Source of the DNA: Adiantum capillus-veneris
Taxonomy: Eukaryota > Streptophyta > Polypodiopsida > Polypodiales > Pteridaceae
NCBI GenBank assembly: GCA_014529385.2
Contig: CM043945.1
Location: 139,728,241 to 139,792,240 of the forward strand
Direction: 5' to 3'
Length of the DNA: 64,000 nucleotides
The notes under the pieces were generated by a model that ran no database searches, was not told the DNA's origin, and saw only the letters and a list, made by a program, of their open reading frames with translations. Made by a program: the position numbers and the translations under genes. This document shows, in pieces, positions 11,254 through 23,863 of this stretch (its first letter is position 1; every line of letters starts with the position of its first letter).

Positions 11254-12356
11254 GCCTTGAGAGTTGCGCATGTACAGTGCATGGCTTCCGCTCCATGTAG
11301 GCAGTCCCATGAGACTTGGAGAGCATCGAGGTTGCACTCTAGCCCCTACAAAATCTCCATCGAAAGTGGAAAATTACAGCACATGAAGAGCGGTCACCTC
11401 CATTTTTCAGTTATCTCTGCTCGTTTTACTGGCTCCACCCTGTCAAAGACCTAGCTAGCTTTCCGTTTCCTCCTCTTCATGGTTGCCAACTGTTGGTTCT
11501 TCTTGCTATCAACTAGGGCCCACGCTTGTGGAGCACCACAAGTGCAGTCCTTCTCATTGTGTGTGACCAGGAAGGTGGGTGTTTTTGCAAGGCATGAGGC
11601 GGATGCGCTCCATGCCCTGTATGTCTTGTGTGGGATGCAGCTCTGATCATCCCTGTCAACCATAAGTAGAACTATGTTCTCATTTGCCTCTAACATGAAC
11701 GTATCGAAGAACTCCATGTTTGTCTGTGCTCCCCTTGCAATCACTAGTGATCTATAATGCATTTGGAAAGACTATTCTTTAATCAATATTTGACACCCAC
11801 AGTCTGCTACTTGTCTCACTTATATCAAACTTTGTCTCAACTGAGGAACATAATACACATGTCGAAGTTACATATGATGCATTAAAATGAGCTGGTCACT
11901 TCTTACATCTCTTCCAAGTTGGAGACTTGGAGTTAGATATCAGATCAGTTAGAGAACCAGATTCAGAATTCAGATAGCATAGGAATCAGAGATAACGACT
12001 AAAATGGAAGTACAAAGACTAAAATTGAATGTATAAACTGGAACTAGTATATTCAGATATTGAAGAGGAGTACAAAAGCACCAGATGTCGATACATTAGA
12101 GCTCAATGATGCTAAGATCAATAGCTCAATGATTACAAGGACTCACTCTAATCTACAAAATGATAGACCTCAAATTGAAGTAGTGGGTGTCCAAGGGAGG
12201 TTGGTTTGACTCCCAGTATGCTTGGTTTGAATCTTTGCAGCGCTTACCAGTACATTTTGCACACTGGAGAGATTTGTGACAACATGAGTGAGAGCTTGAT
12301 ATAACTTATTCCCAATGAGGGAGGCTCCTTGGATGAGGTTTAGCAGTGGCAACCCA
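11254..12356. other. Intergenic, no gene recognised
   Basis: There is no supported gene. The longest frame (minus, 11451-11762) has a single CTCG-type cysteine pair and a basic tail but no family I recognise. The rest is AT-rich with short frames. Confidence 0.45.
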
Positions 12357-12962
12357 TCACCTTCTCAACTTAGCCTACAAAATCTTAGCAAAGGCACTGA
12401 GTTTGAGGATTCAACCGCTACTTGAAAGCATTATACATGGGACCTAGACATGATTTGTCAAGGAGCGTAGTATCCTTGACAACATTTTCACCTTTTGGGA
12501 GGCGGCTACCCTCGTGCGCCTCCAAGGAGAGGATCTTGTGTCGTGATACTCCTTCTTGATTTTGAGAAGGCTTACGATAGAGTTGACTGGGATTTCTTGG
12601 AGGGTACTCGCAGGATGGGGTTCTCAGATGCTTGGATCAGAGGCGTGAGCAGGCTCTTGAGTTGTTTTGTTGTGCATCACGAGCACTGATCAACAAGAGA
12701 AAGACAGTGGATTTCTGGGTTGGCAGTGCTCCTACACTTGATTGGTTGTCGGATGAGGGCTTCAGGTGGATTCCCCCATGGACCTCTGTACGCTATCTAG
12801 GTTGTCAGGTTAGCTTGGATTTGTCTCCAAAGCATCAGACTACTCCCCTACTCCTTTCCATTAGGAGAAAACTGCTTCATTGGAGTTCAGCGTGGCTCTC
12901 TTTGGCTGGAAGAGTTGTAGTGGCCAACCAGGTGTTATTGGCTACTATGTGGTACATCACGT
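12357..12962 (+). pseudogene. L1-like LINE reverse transcriptase, 5' piece
   Basis: Plus-strand fragments in shifting frames carry plant LINE ORF2 hallmarks in order: a YKILAKAL segment (about 12373), FVKERSILDNI (about 12456), DFEKAYDRVDWDFLEG (about 12558) and then RYLG and LSLAGRVVVANQVLLATMWY near 12790-12957. An in-frame TAG (about 12446), at least one frameshift before 12540 and a gap near 12690 break it. The gap removes the region that should hold the catalytic ADD motif. The reading frame stops at 12962, where a Ty3-like element is inserted, and resumes at 24396. Confidence 0.8.
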
Positions 12963-14191
<1,229 letters not shown>

Positions 14192-15296
14192 TTCTTTTGG
14201 CGCCCCCACGGAGGATCTTCTTCGAGTACCTTCTGCTTCGAGCTTCAAGCTTCGAGATTCGGGCTTATAGGTTGCAGGTTGCAGGTTGCAGGTTGCAGGT
14301 TGCAGGCTGCAGGTTACAGGTTACAGGTTACAGGTTACAGGGACAGGTACAGGTACAGGTACAGGTGATTCACACAGCTACAGGTAGCTGGAGTACAGTG
14401 ATATACTAGCAGTGATGTCACTTGCAGTTGTGGGTATGCATCATTTAGCGCCTGCTTGAGCGCATTGTCTATTGGGTTGTACGTTACTTGTGGAAACTGC
14501 CATTGTACGCATTTGTGGAGCCATACTTGGTTGTATTTGGCAGTCCCAGCCATTTCTGAGACTTGGTCTGGAAGATAGTCATTTCTGAGACTTGACTATA
14601 CGCGATTTGCATTAGCCTTCGTGTGAGGGTCGATAGCGTGAGGTTTTTATTGAGCTGGGGGATTCTCAAATGTAGAGATCCTTTCGGTGATACAGGTAGC
14701 TCGAGCACCCTTTTTGTGACCTCGCCATAGGCTATGTACTACTGAGTCCTATTTGATGCTCGGGTTCTATTGTTGATAGTTTATGCATACATATACAGTC
14801 TATATTTTGGGTTCTTACTGCTCTATTTTTGGGGAAACTCTGTCGAAATTTTCCCAAGTTATGATGGCTGGTTTTTTGGTCTTTTGAGCCATTTATGCTG
14901 TTATGCCGCTGAAATTTTGGCAAAATCAGAGGTTAAGTCAGGTGTGTCTTCTTGGGAGCTTCATGGTTGGCTTTAATGGATGATCAAAATGGCCCTCAAT
15001 TCACTCCATTTCATTTAACTCAAAGAATCCAGATAAATGTTCATGTGTCCAGGAAGATTTTTTTCCAGCAGCGCATAGTCTTTATGTTCGGGCCAAGAAG
15101 ATTACGAGAGATCTTGGAATGTCCTTTGCCTGTTGTAATTCCGATGATCAACTATGAAAACTCATTTGATGTGCATGTGTTTGTCCTTATCTAAAGTTGA
15201 GCTCCATTGAAGTTTCTGGGGATTGGGTAGTCAAAAGTTTTGGGTTCTTGCACGTGTGTTCAAAGGGGTTCTCAAAGCATTGAAACTTGGGTAGCC
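14192..15296 (+). other. Leader of the Ty3-like element with heptamer/hexamer repeats
   Basis: This is the untranslated leader between LTR and gag. At about 14269-14367 a run of GGTTGCA heptamers passes into GGTTACA heptamers and then GGTACA hexamers. At 14623-14710 is a segment strongly resembling the leader of the copia element at 23134-23226, in the same sense relative to each element's gag. Confidence 0.75.
14198..14212 (+). promoter_or_regulatory. Candidate primer-binding site of the Ty3-like element
   Basis: TGGCGCCCCCACGG begins six bases after the 5' LTR. The TGGCGCC core is shared with the primer site of the degraded Ty3-like element at 29684-29700. The tRNA that would prime it is not assigned. 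Confidence 0.6.
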
Positions 15297-17123
15297 ATGG
15301 CTTTCTCTTATTCGGAGTTTCATGGAAGAAGTGATGAAGATGTGGAAGAATTTTTGGAAAAGATGGAGGTTGCTTGCATTAGCAACCAGATTCATGACCC
15401 TGTGCAGATGTTACGTCTTCTCCAAATTTGTTTGAAGAGTGATGCACGAGTTTGGTCTAAAGCATTTGAAGAGGAGTTGCGTGTGGCTGATCCACTTGTA
15501 AGGTTGAGTTGGGACAATCTACGACATGGGTTGGAAGTGGAGTTTGTGAAGATAGAAGATCCTGACAAAGTGTGGCAAGAAGTACAGGCTTTGGTGCAAA
15601 AGGAAGGTGAGCCAGTAGATGCGTACATACGTAAGTTCTCATTGGCATGGGAGCGGATGTGCAAGGCCTTAGCACCACAGATACCCCCACCTGACATGAT
15701 GAAGAAGGACAGGTTCTTGGCTGGTCTTTGGGAGAATATACGTTGGAGAGTGGAGCTAAAGAAGCCTAGGACATATGAAGATGCACTAGAGGTAGCAAGG
15801 AACAAAGAGTGGAAGTTGAGGAAAATGAGCCAGCTAGGGGTGGAGTCTTTGCCCATGAGGTCTGAATTTCAGCCTATAGAGTCTTTACAAGGTCGCATGT
15901 CAGGGGTTCATCATGAACCAGTGGTTCCAGTTACTACTCAGGTTATGCCAACAATGGTCACTACAACAGTCCAAGATGATGGGCTAAGGCAAGACATGAG
16001 GCAAATGGTAGATTTAATGAAGAATCTCAGCCTAAACATGCTAGGTCAAGTGGGAAATAATCAAGGTCGAGGAAGGTTTGCAAATCAGCCAGGAGGTGAA
16101 GAAAGGCCTAGGAATGGTGTTGGACAAAGCAATGGTAGGTTTTGGAGGCAGACGCCCACATGTTACAATTGTGGAGAGTTGGGTCACATCAACCCGCAAT
16201 GTGATAAGCCACCAAGGATGGGGGGAGACATGTATCCATTGCCAAGACAGGTACTAACTAGGTCAAATGATTATGGCATCGAAATTAAGGGAGATGAAGT
16301 AACCAGTGGACTGACCCAGGAGGAAAAGGGAACGACAAAAGTGCTAAGTGTAGTCACCTTGGAGAAGGCATCAAAGCTAGAGGGTACATTAGTGATGCCT
16401 ATTGGGAAGAGGACCACAGAGGATAAGGAAGGAAGAAGTGCCCCAGGTCCTAGTAAGAAGAAAGGAAAGAGCCATGAAGATGAGGATGTCAAGGCCAAGA
16501 GGAAAAGGAGAGCTCGTCGAAAGTTTCATGTTTCAGATTTTCCACTAGGGGATGGGCAATTAACCTATGACTTGAAGGAAGATCTGACGAGCAGGAAGGC
16601 AGATGTTACTTTTGGGCAGCTTATAGAGATGGTGCCTAAGCTAAAGCGACAGTGGAAGAGGATGGTTAACCCAATGGAGAAAGAGCCAAAGAGAGGTTCA
16701 ATAAAGGTGTTGGCAATGGATGAGCTACCAGACATTTGTCCAATAGTAGATGTGTGGCATAAAAGGAAAAATTTGGGACAAGGTTATGTGGATGGCGGAG
16801 CCCAAATATGCGTCATAACACACTCATGCGTTGAGAAGATGGGTCTCACAGTGGCTGGGGTGTCAGGTTTTTGGATCAGATTGGCAAACCATCAAAAAGT
16901 AAAATGCTTGGGTGTTGTAAAGAGCTTAGAAGTGGAGGCATATGATGCAAAGGCAGTGGTTGATTTTCATGTGATGCCAGCAAGGTTGGGAGCATATCCT
17001 ATTATACTGGGCAGACCATGGTTACGTGCAGTGGGAGCTGTTCAAGATTGGCGACATGGTACGATTAGCCTCTATGGAAAGACAGGTACCAAGAAGCTTT
17101 ATAATATGGACACAAGGAAATGA
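15297..17123 (+). CDS. Gag-protease polyprotein of the Ty3-like element
   Basis: This 608-codon frame is open throughout; the start is the ATG at 15297, where similarity to Gag begins (the frame is open from 15240). The N-terminal half is a retrotransposon Gag domain forming the particle shell (LLQICLKSDARVWSKAF; VDAYIRKFSLAWERM). A CCHC zinc knuckle, CYNCGELGHINPQC, starts at about residue 289 and would bind the element RNA. A basic linker leads to a retropepsin-like aspartic protease with active-site Asp at about residue 499 (VDGGAQICVIT) and the later ILGRPW strand. It ends in TGA at 17121. The frame then continues with pol-like residues, so the stop either marks a gag-pro boundary or is a nonsense mutation. 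Confidence 0.85.
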   Translation: MAFSYSEFHGRSDEDVEEFLEKMEVACISNQIHDPVQMLRLLQICLKSDARVWSKAFEEELRVADPLVRLSWDNLRHGLEVEFVKIEDPDKVWQEVQALVQKEGEPVDAYIRKFSLAWERMCKALAPQIPPPDMMKKDRFLAGLWENIRWRVELKKPRTYEDALEVARNKEWKLRKMSQLGVESLPMRSEFQPIESLQGRMSGVHHEPVVPVTTQVMPTMVTTTVQDDGLRQDMRQMVDLMKNLSLNMLGQVGNNQGRGRFANQPGGEERPRNGVGQSNGRFWRQTPTCYNCGELGHINPQCDKPPRMGGDMYPLPRQVLTRSNDYGIEIKGDEVTSGLTQEEKGTTKVLSVVTLEKASKLEGTLVMPIGKRTTEDKEGRSAPGPSKKKGKSHEDEDVKAKRKRRARRKFHVSDFPLGDGQLTYDLKEDLTSRKADVTFGQLIEMVPKLKRQWKRMVNPMEKEPKRGSIKVLAMDELPDICPIVDVWHKRKNLGQGYVDGGAQICVITHSCVEKMGLTVAGVSGFWIRLANHQKVKCLGVVKSLEVEAYDAKAVVDFHVMPARLGAYPIILGRPWLRAVGAVQDWRHGTISLYGKTGTKKLYNMDTRK

Positions 17124-17686
17124 TTAGAGGAGCTTTATGAAGATGAGGATGAGTCTAGTGATGAAGACTCTTCCACGGTGATAGATGAGGACAGTGATAG
17201 CACTACCAGCAGTGATGAGGATGCTGATGTTGCATTTCTTTTGATGGACAAAGAAATCTAGGAGTTTGGTTTAGTTGCATTTGCGAATGAGGTTGAAGAT
17301 GAAAGTGAAGGGCCTTATGAAGTGATTGAAGGGCTGATGCAAACCAAGGTTGAGTTGTCAAAGAAGCAGGAATTGATGACACAAATGATCAGTGGAGACC
17401 TCTCAGCTATGGAGAAGGATATATATTTGCACATGCTGGCTAGTTTTCCTGATTTGTTCATTACTTCATATGAAGAGATCAGAGGGTTCAAGAGCGAAGA
17501 GATGCATATAGAGCTGAAAGAAGGTGCTAAGCCAGTGCGGCAAAGGCTAAGAAGGATAGGTCAAGAGCAAATGGAAGCCTTGCGGGTAGAGGTGGACAAG
17601 TTATTGAAGGCAGGGTTCATAGTTCCAGAGGAGACTTGTGATGCGGTGAGTCTCATATCTCTTTTTGCTGCTGTTGATCATGAATG
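17124..17686 (+). pseudogene. Truncated pol start of the Ty3-like element
   Basis: In the same frame as gag-pro, after the TGA, an acidic Ser/Asp/Glu-rich stretch runs to an in-frame TAG near 17260. The frame then encodes the start of a Ty3-type reverse transcriptase (KPVRQRLRRIGQEQMEALR, then KLLKAGFIVPEET). Similarity stops at about 17640. No YxDD, RNase H or integrase follows, and the polypurine tract comes within 70 bases. An internal deletion of most of pol is the simplest reading. Confidence 0.8.
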
Positions 17687-18526
17687 ATCTAGCAGGCTAG
17701 GGGATGGGCAAATTATGTCAGGAGTTTTTTGGAGCAATGGATTGTGCATATGTACATACACATGCATGGTGCATCCAATAAAGGATTGCCCAATTTCCAT
17801 AGCCAGATGGTTACGTGGGGCCCACATGTGTACAGGTAGGACAGCATGTACATAGTGCATCGATTTTCACTATCACCAGTACCAGTATGTTTTTTCTACA
17901 ATAATGAGGAGTTTATAGCGCGTAAAACTTCTCGAGGAAGCTATCCGCGAGCCGACGACATGAGGTAAGCAGGTGCGTCAGATGGCATCTCGTGGCGTCA
18001 GGAGGGCGAACGGGGTCAATATATTGCACGTGGATGAATACGGACACAAAGTGGTGTTTTCTTGTGAGAGTTATGCAGAAATGTCATCATTAGGACCACT
18101 TTTTGGGGCCACTTCACGTGGTTGCGAGACGCATTATTGAAAAGAAATGAGTGCCAGGTGTGCGCATGGATGCAGCAGGGTGACAACTATGCACTGCGAG
18201 GTCAGTTTTTGGCCTGTTTGGGGTCCGTTTGAGGTCATCTAAAAGGCCAAGGGTGCCCAAGTAATAAAGCTAAGTGTGGGAACTGAAAAAACTAAGAGAA
18301 GACCAGAAAAAACGTGGAGAAGAGAGGAGGAACAGCCGCAGGTGTGTTTTTGCTCATTTTTTAGCCTATTTTGGCCGTAAACTGCTCATCTGAGGTCGGA
18401 TTTGAGCACGTTGACATTGTAGACTGGGGTTTTGGGCCGTTCCGGACGCGATGGCGCTGTCCATTTTTCCAAATTCCTCACTCTTTTCCTGCTGTTTTTC
18501 TGTGTAAGTTTCTCCCATGAGCGAAG

Positions 18527-18718
18527 TGAAGGAGTATGAGCGGAAGTGCGACGCGACAGAGAGTGCGAGAAGAAGAGCACGACGATATGGTGAACTCGCT
18601 CTACTATAATGTGTAGAGCATAGTGAGTTCTTATTAGGTTTTTACAAAAGAATATGTGTACATACCTGGCGGCCCGCCCACTTACCTGGGCGACCACATT
18701 GGGCTTTATACCCCAACA
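18527..18718 (-). repeat. 3' LTR of copia element 1
   Basis: 192 bp, from TGAAGGAG to CCCCAACA as read on the plus strand. Beside it, at 18719-18729, lies the polypurine tract (AGTGGGAGGT on the minus strand). Confidence 0.93.
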
Positions 18719-18807
18719 ACCTCCCACTTAAAGTCCAATGTGGTACTTTAAGTGTGAGAGAAGCTACTATACAAGCTAATATACAAGAGATGTAGAGAAG
18801 TGATGTA

Positions 18808-20301
18808 CTATCCTACACCTAACTGCTTGCAAAAATGCGCAAAGCTCTCTGTGGGAAGTCCTTTTGTAAGTAGATCAGCAGGATTCTCTGTGGTGTGAAC
18901 TTTGACAAGCTGAAGTTGCTTATTCTCGAGCATTTCCCTGATGAAATGATACTTCACATCCACATGCTTTGTCTTTGAGTGATAAACTGGATTGCGAGCC
19001 AATTGTATAACACTTTGACTATCACAATATAACACAGGCATCTCTTCTTTGATTCCCAAATTTATTAGTAGTCGATTAAGCCAAATTGATTCTTTGCATG
19101 CCTCTGATGCTACAACATATTCAGCCTCTGTAGTAGATTGAGTAACACAATCTTGTAATCTAGAACGCCATGATACTGCTCCACCAGCCAATGTAAAGAC
19201 ATACCCTGACGTAGACCTTCGGTTGTCTAAGTCACCTGCATAATTTGAGTCTGTAAAACCCTTTACACTTAGCTCCTGACTTCCATAGCATATACGCATA
19301 CTCTTTGTAGCTTTCAAGTATCTCAATATTCCTTTCACTGCCTCCCAATGTTTCTTGCCTGGGTTTGACATGTATCGACTTACTACTCCCACTGCAAATG
19401 CAATGTCTGGGCGAGTGGCAATCATTGCATACATCAAACTACCCACTGCAGACGCATATGGAATCTTATCCATTTCAGCCTGTTCTTCCTCAGACACAGG
19501 ACAATCTTGTTTGCTAAGTTTCACATATGGTGGCAATGGAACACTCAGTGCCTTTCCCTTCTCCATATTGAAACGTTGCAAAACCTTGTCAATATACTCT
19601 GTTTGAGATAACCAAATCAACTTCTTTGATCTGTCTCTCTCAATGCGCATACCAAGTATATGACTTGCCTCACCCATGTATTTCATGTCAAACGATTTTG
19701 CCATCTTTGACTTCAAAGCTGAAATTTCTTCCAAGTGCTTGCCAGCAATCAACATGTCATCCACATACAAAATAAGGATCAGCCAACTACCATCCTTAGC
19801 CTTCTTTGTATATAGACAGTGATCGAACTCACTACGTTTGTAGCCTTGAGAAAGCATAAACTTGTGGAATTTATGGTACCATGCCCTCGGTGATTGTTTT
19901 AAGCCATAAAGACTCTTTAACAACTGGCATACCCAATCTTCCTTGCCTTTCTCAACAAACCCTTCTGGCTGCTGCATGTAAATTTCCACATCTAAATCAC
20001 CATGCAAGAACGCTGTCTTGACATCCATTTGGTGCAACACCAAATATAATATGGCAACCAATGCAAGAAAGCATCTCAATGTAGTCATTTTGACCACCGG
20101 AGAGAAGACTTCATCAAAGTCAATGCCTTGTTCTTGCTTAAAGCCCTTGGCAACAAGCCTTGCTTTGTACTTTGGCCGACTATCATGAGCGGTGATCTTA
20201 TACCTGTAAACCCATTTACAGGGTAGAGCCTTTTTGCCCCATGGTAATTTAACTAGCTTCCATGTCTGGTTTTTATGCAGAGCTGTCATCTCTGACTCAT
20301 G
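18808..20301 (-). pseudogene. Copia element 1 reverse transcriptase-RNase H
   Basis: This copies element RNA into DNA and degrades the RNA template. Visible in order are HKNQTWKLVKLP at the start, ARLVAKGFKQEQGIDF, DVKTAFLHGDLDVEIYMQ, SLYGLKQSPRAWY, the catalytic YVDDMLIAG (about 19741-19768), then RNase H with STTEAEYVVASEACKE and YCDSQSVIQLARNP. It is open to the stop at 18808. It is separated from the integrase frame by a single missing base at about 20297: the second copy in the window has an extra G at that point that keeps the frames joined. Confidence 0.9.
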
Positions 20302-21467
20302 GCCAATTCCCAATTCCCGGAGTCCTTCATTTGCACTGCTTCCTCGTAACATGAAGGCTCATTGCAATCAGTCAACATGACATAATTCATAGATGGAACA
20401 AACCTATCAGGAGGTCGTGTGACACGTCCAGATCTACGCACAATAGGTGGCTCAGGCTCAGCCACAACCTGTGGTTCCAATCTATCCCGTCCTTGCTCCT
20501 CTTGAGCCCTGACATTTTGTCTTGCACGTGCAGGTCCATCTTCTTGGAAGACAACTCTTCTAATCTCCTCAACCCTCTCTGGTTTAGAATGATATTTGGA
20601 TTCATTAAAGTGAACATCATTGCTGCGGACAATTTTTCTGGATTCGGGATCCCAAAGTCTGTACCCCATCTCACCAGAATTACCATAGCCTAGAAAGATG
20701 CACTTTCTACTCTTTGGCTCAAGTTTGTTCCTAAATTCCTTTGGAACGTGAGTATATGCCTCACAGCCAAAGACTCTGAGATGCTTGTATGAGGGCACCT
20801 TGCCTGACCATACCATCTCTGGCACTGAATCCTTCTGCAAAACCTTGCTAGGAGATCTGTTTACAAGATGAACAGCTGTTGATACAGCTTCAGCCCAAAA
20901 CCCATTTGGCAGCTGTGCATTAGACAACATACTTCTGACCTTCTCTTGTATGGTCCTATTCATCCTCTCAGCAACACCATTTTGAGGAGGATTGTAAGGA
21001 GCAGTAAGTTCACGTTTTATACCTTTTGACTCACAAAAGTCCTGAAAGGCCTTTGAAACATACTCTCCACCATTGTCAGTGCGTAAGCATTTAAGCTTCT
21101 TGCCACTCTGATTCTCCACAAGTGTCACAAACGTTTTGAAAACACTAAACGCTTCATCCTTGTGCTTGAGAAAGTAAACCCATACTTTCCTCGAGTAATC
21201 ATCTATAAATTTCATAAAGTAAGAAGCTCCCCCTAGAGATAGGTTAGGCATAGGTCCACACAAATCACTATGAACAAGTGCCAACTGTGTATCTCTTCTA
21301 CTGCTTCTATGCTTATGTGGCTGCTGTGTTTGCTTACCATACAGACAATGTTCACAGAATTCAAAATCATTAAATGAAAAGCCAGGCAAATAACTAGAAC
21401 GAGACAAGATTTTTATTCCCTTCTTGGACATATGTCCTAACCGGCTATGCCACAAAGAAACGTTCGG
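20298..21467 (-). pseudogene. Copia element 1 integrase
   Basis: The region has the gag-pre-integrase motif WHSRLGHMSKKG, the HHCC-like FCEHCLYGK, and the catalytic core with HSDLCGP, DDYSRKVWVYF, LRTDNGGEY and NGVAERMNRT (D, D and E all present). It then runs through the conserved spacer FGCEAYTHVPKEFRNKLEP and KCIFLGYG. It shares the frame of gag-protease and is cut from it only by the TAG at 21468. A one-base deletion then shifts it out of frame with RT. In an intact element all would be one polyprotein. Confidence 0.9.
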
Positions 21468-22787
21468 CTACTCGGTTACATTGATTAAATTTTTAGAGAC
21501 ATTTGATACATAAATCATGTAAAGTCCTCCAGACTTTACTCCATGTGCTACTGTCATAGAACCCTTGGATATCTTCCACATGTTTTGCCCAAAAGTGGTG
21601 ATGTAGCCAGCATCATCAAGTAAACCTGTGCTGATCAAGCTCTTTGTAATTGCGGGAACATGTTTCACATTCTTTAGCGTGAAAGAAGAGTCATTCGGAA
21701 ACTTCAATTGAACATCTCCAACACCTAAGATCTCACATGTCTGCCCATTGCCTAGCCGAACATGATCTTTAGTGGTCACATAAGAGGTAAACCACTCCTT
21801 GTTTGGAGACACATGAAGTGATGCCCCTGAGTCTATAATCCAGTCACTCAGTGCATTTCCATCAAATGATGTAAGAAGAGCTGAGTCCATTGTATTCTTC
21901 AAGAAGTAGATGTCTCCTGACACTAGACTGTCATCCTCTGCAATAGTGTTTGTCACATTTATTTCTTGAATCTTCACTGAGGACTTGTTCTTGTCACCGT
22001 GGTCTTTAGCTTTCTCTTTGCCTTTTTCTGCTTTCCATTCTCTGCAGTCTCTTTTCATGTGACCCTTCTTGCCACAATGGTAGCATTCTATGTCACTCTT
22101 GCCTTTAGCATTGCGGGACTTGCTACGAGACTGATTCCTCTTTCCACCTTTGTACTTTTGTTTGGTCCTTCCCCTGACAACTAAGGTTGTTCCTTTGCCT
22201 TTGTCCATTGTCTTTCTATTGGTTTCTTCAGTAAGCAGACTTCCTTCTACACCTGCTATGTTCAAACCATCTGGAGGTGCAGAATTACTCAAAGCTGTGC
22301 GAAAAGTGTCCCAACTTTCCGGCAATGTGATCAACAGGAACATAGCTCTAACAGGTTCATCAAACTTGACACCTTGAGCTGACAACTGATTATAGATTGT
22401 GTTGAATTCATTCAGATGATTGGACATAGGTGTCCCTTCTTTCATCTTCAAGTCAACAAGCTTCTTAAGCCAGTATACCTGTGAAGCTGCACTCTGCTTC
22501 TCATAAAGATCACTCATCTTTAACCATGCTTGATAAGCCGACATCTCGTCTGCTACATTGAAGTAAACGCTTTCTGCCAAAGTCAGCATAATGGTAGAAA
22601 GTGCCAATTCATCCATTTCGCTCCATTCATCTTCGTCCATATCTTCTGGTTTTATCCCCTTGAGATTTATAGGTTTTATCTGCTTCTTTTGTACCAACAC
22701 GTGCCAAATCTGCTTCTTCCACAATGGGAAATTGGTTCCATCCAACTTCTTGATATTGTAAAGAGCAGTGTCCTGTGATCCAGCCAT
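21468..22787 (-). CDS. Copia element 1 Gag-protease
   Basis: 439 codons from ATG at 22787. The N-terminal half is the Gag domain common in plant copia elements (LDGTNFPLWKKQIWHVL; LKKLVDLKMKEGTPMSNHL). A zinc knuckle, CYHCGKKGHMKRDC, follows, and then the aspartic protease active site WIIDSGASLHVSP. It ends in TAG just before the integrase region. Because the frame continues on the other side, I read the TAG as a nonsense mutation; a regulated stop is less likely at this place. Confidence 0.88.
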   Translation of the reverse strand: MAGSQDTALYNIKKLDGTNFPLWKKQIWHVLVQKKQIKPINLKGIKPEDMDEDEWSEMDELALSTIMLTLAESVYFNVADEMSAYQAWLKMSDLYEKQSAASQVYWLKKLVDLKMKEGTPMSNHLNEFNTIYNQLSAQGVKFDEPVRAMFLLITLPESWDTFRTALSNSAPPDGLNIAGVEGSLLTEETNRKTMDKGKGTTLVVRGRTKQKYKGGKRNQSRSKSRNAKGKSDIECYHCGKKGHMKRDCREWKAEKGKEKAKDHGDKNKSSVKIQEINVTNTIAEDDSLVSGDIYFLKNTMDSALLTSFDGNALSDWIIDSGASLHVSPNKEWFTSYVTTKDHVRLGNGQTCEILGVGDVQLKFPNDSSFTLKNVKHVPAITKSLISTGLLDDAGYITTFGQNMWKISKGSMTVAHGVKSGGLYMIYVSNVSKNLINVTE

Positions 22788-23863
22788 AGCTACGCTTCAC
22801 AGTAGTTTACTTTCCTGGGAAAAATTCGGCAGAGTTTCCCCTGTAAACTGACCTTTGAACCAATATCAACTTGTCAAATGAACCAAGAAAGCTTCAGATT
22901 CTGCATAAATTTCGGTAGAGTCTCCTTTGTAAAATGGCTCTGGTGTACTCAAAAAACAGCTCAAAAAACACTGTCTCTCTAACACTGTAAGCTGTGGGTA
23001 AACCTGTCCTACACATGTACTGTCTCTGACAGTCCTGTAAGCATAGACTGCGACAATGCCTCAACGGCAGTAAAGCAAAGATGCAATCCCAACTGTCTAA
23101 CTCACAGTCAATACATCCTAGCTGCCTATCTAAGGGTGCTCGAGGGATCGCTCCAAGACTTGTATCACCGAAAGGATCTCAACATTCGAGAATCCCCCAG
23201 CTCAATAAAACCTCACTCGACCCTCAACAAAGGCTGCAATAAATCTGACAGTACATAGACTTCCCACAAAGTCATACATCCACAAATGTCCTACTATATG
23301 CTGTAACCGCTGCGGCGGTTGTTTGCTGCGTGACTCACAGCCAGCAAACCCTCAACAAACATACATCATCTCTGACAATACATCCCATGTGGAAGTACCT
23401 GCAATGTCAGGATGAAATCTGGAATATCAAGCAGCAAACACAAGCTACCTGATGAACTAGTGGATGTCGCCTACAGTCTGTGTGTAGATGCGCCCGTGTC
23501 GTATGTGACACGCCTCCAAGAACTGTGAGCCGTCCTTCGATGTGTAGACAGCCACAAATCAACACTCTGGGAGTGTCGATATCCTCAGCACCTGCAGTCG
23601 TAGGCCGAAAACCCCAAATTTGCAGAGTCGGATCTGCACCCGCCGAGACCACGTAGTCGAAAATGGCCTGCGCAGACCTTTGTCGAAGCCGAACGGTGGC
23701 CGAGATGACCTCAGAATGAAATTCTGAGAACACCGAGCCTTTCGGCTTTTCCCACAGGATTTGGGGCCGTGTCTTCGCCTGTCGAATTTCACTCCAATCT
23801 GAGCTGGTGACTCTAGCCTCCTGCAGTGCTGCCCCGAGCCTCGATCTGAGCTCTGATACCAGT
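22788..23863 (-). other. Leader of copia element 1 with primer-binding site
   Basis: The leader is 1.08 kb. The primer-binding site is at 23850-23861: TGGTATCAGAGC on the minus strand, the classic plant copia site complementary to initiator tRNA-Met, two bases from the LTR. A leader segment at 23134-23226 is shared with the Ty3-like element. A long open frame (23407-23922, minus) overlaps the LTR edge. A related open frame persists at 58121-58471 in copia element 2, but it has no known domain. Confidence 0.8.

Noticed and set aside
11451-11762. 103-codon frame considered as a zinc-finger fragment of a MULE transposase
   Set aside because: Only one CxC pair; the rest of a SWIM-type pattern is missing.
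21468-21470. TAG considered as a programmed readthrough stop
   Set aside because: It lies between protease and integrase, where copia elements normally have none, and the element also carries a frameshift; a nonsense mutation is simpler.
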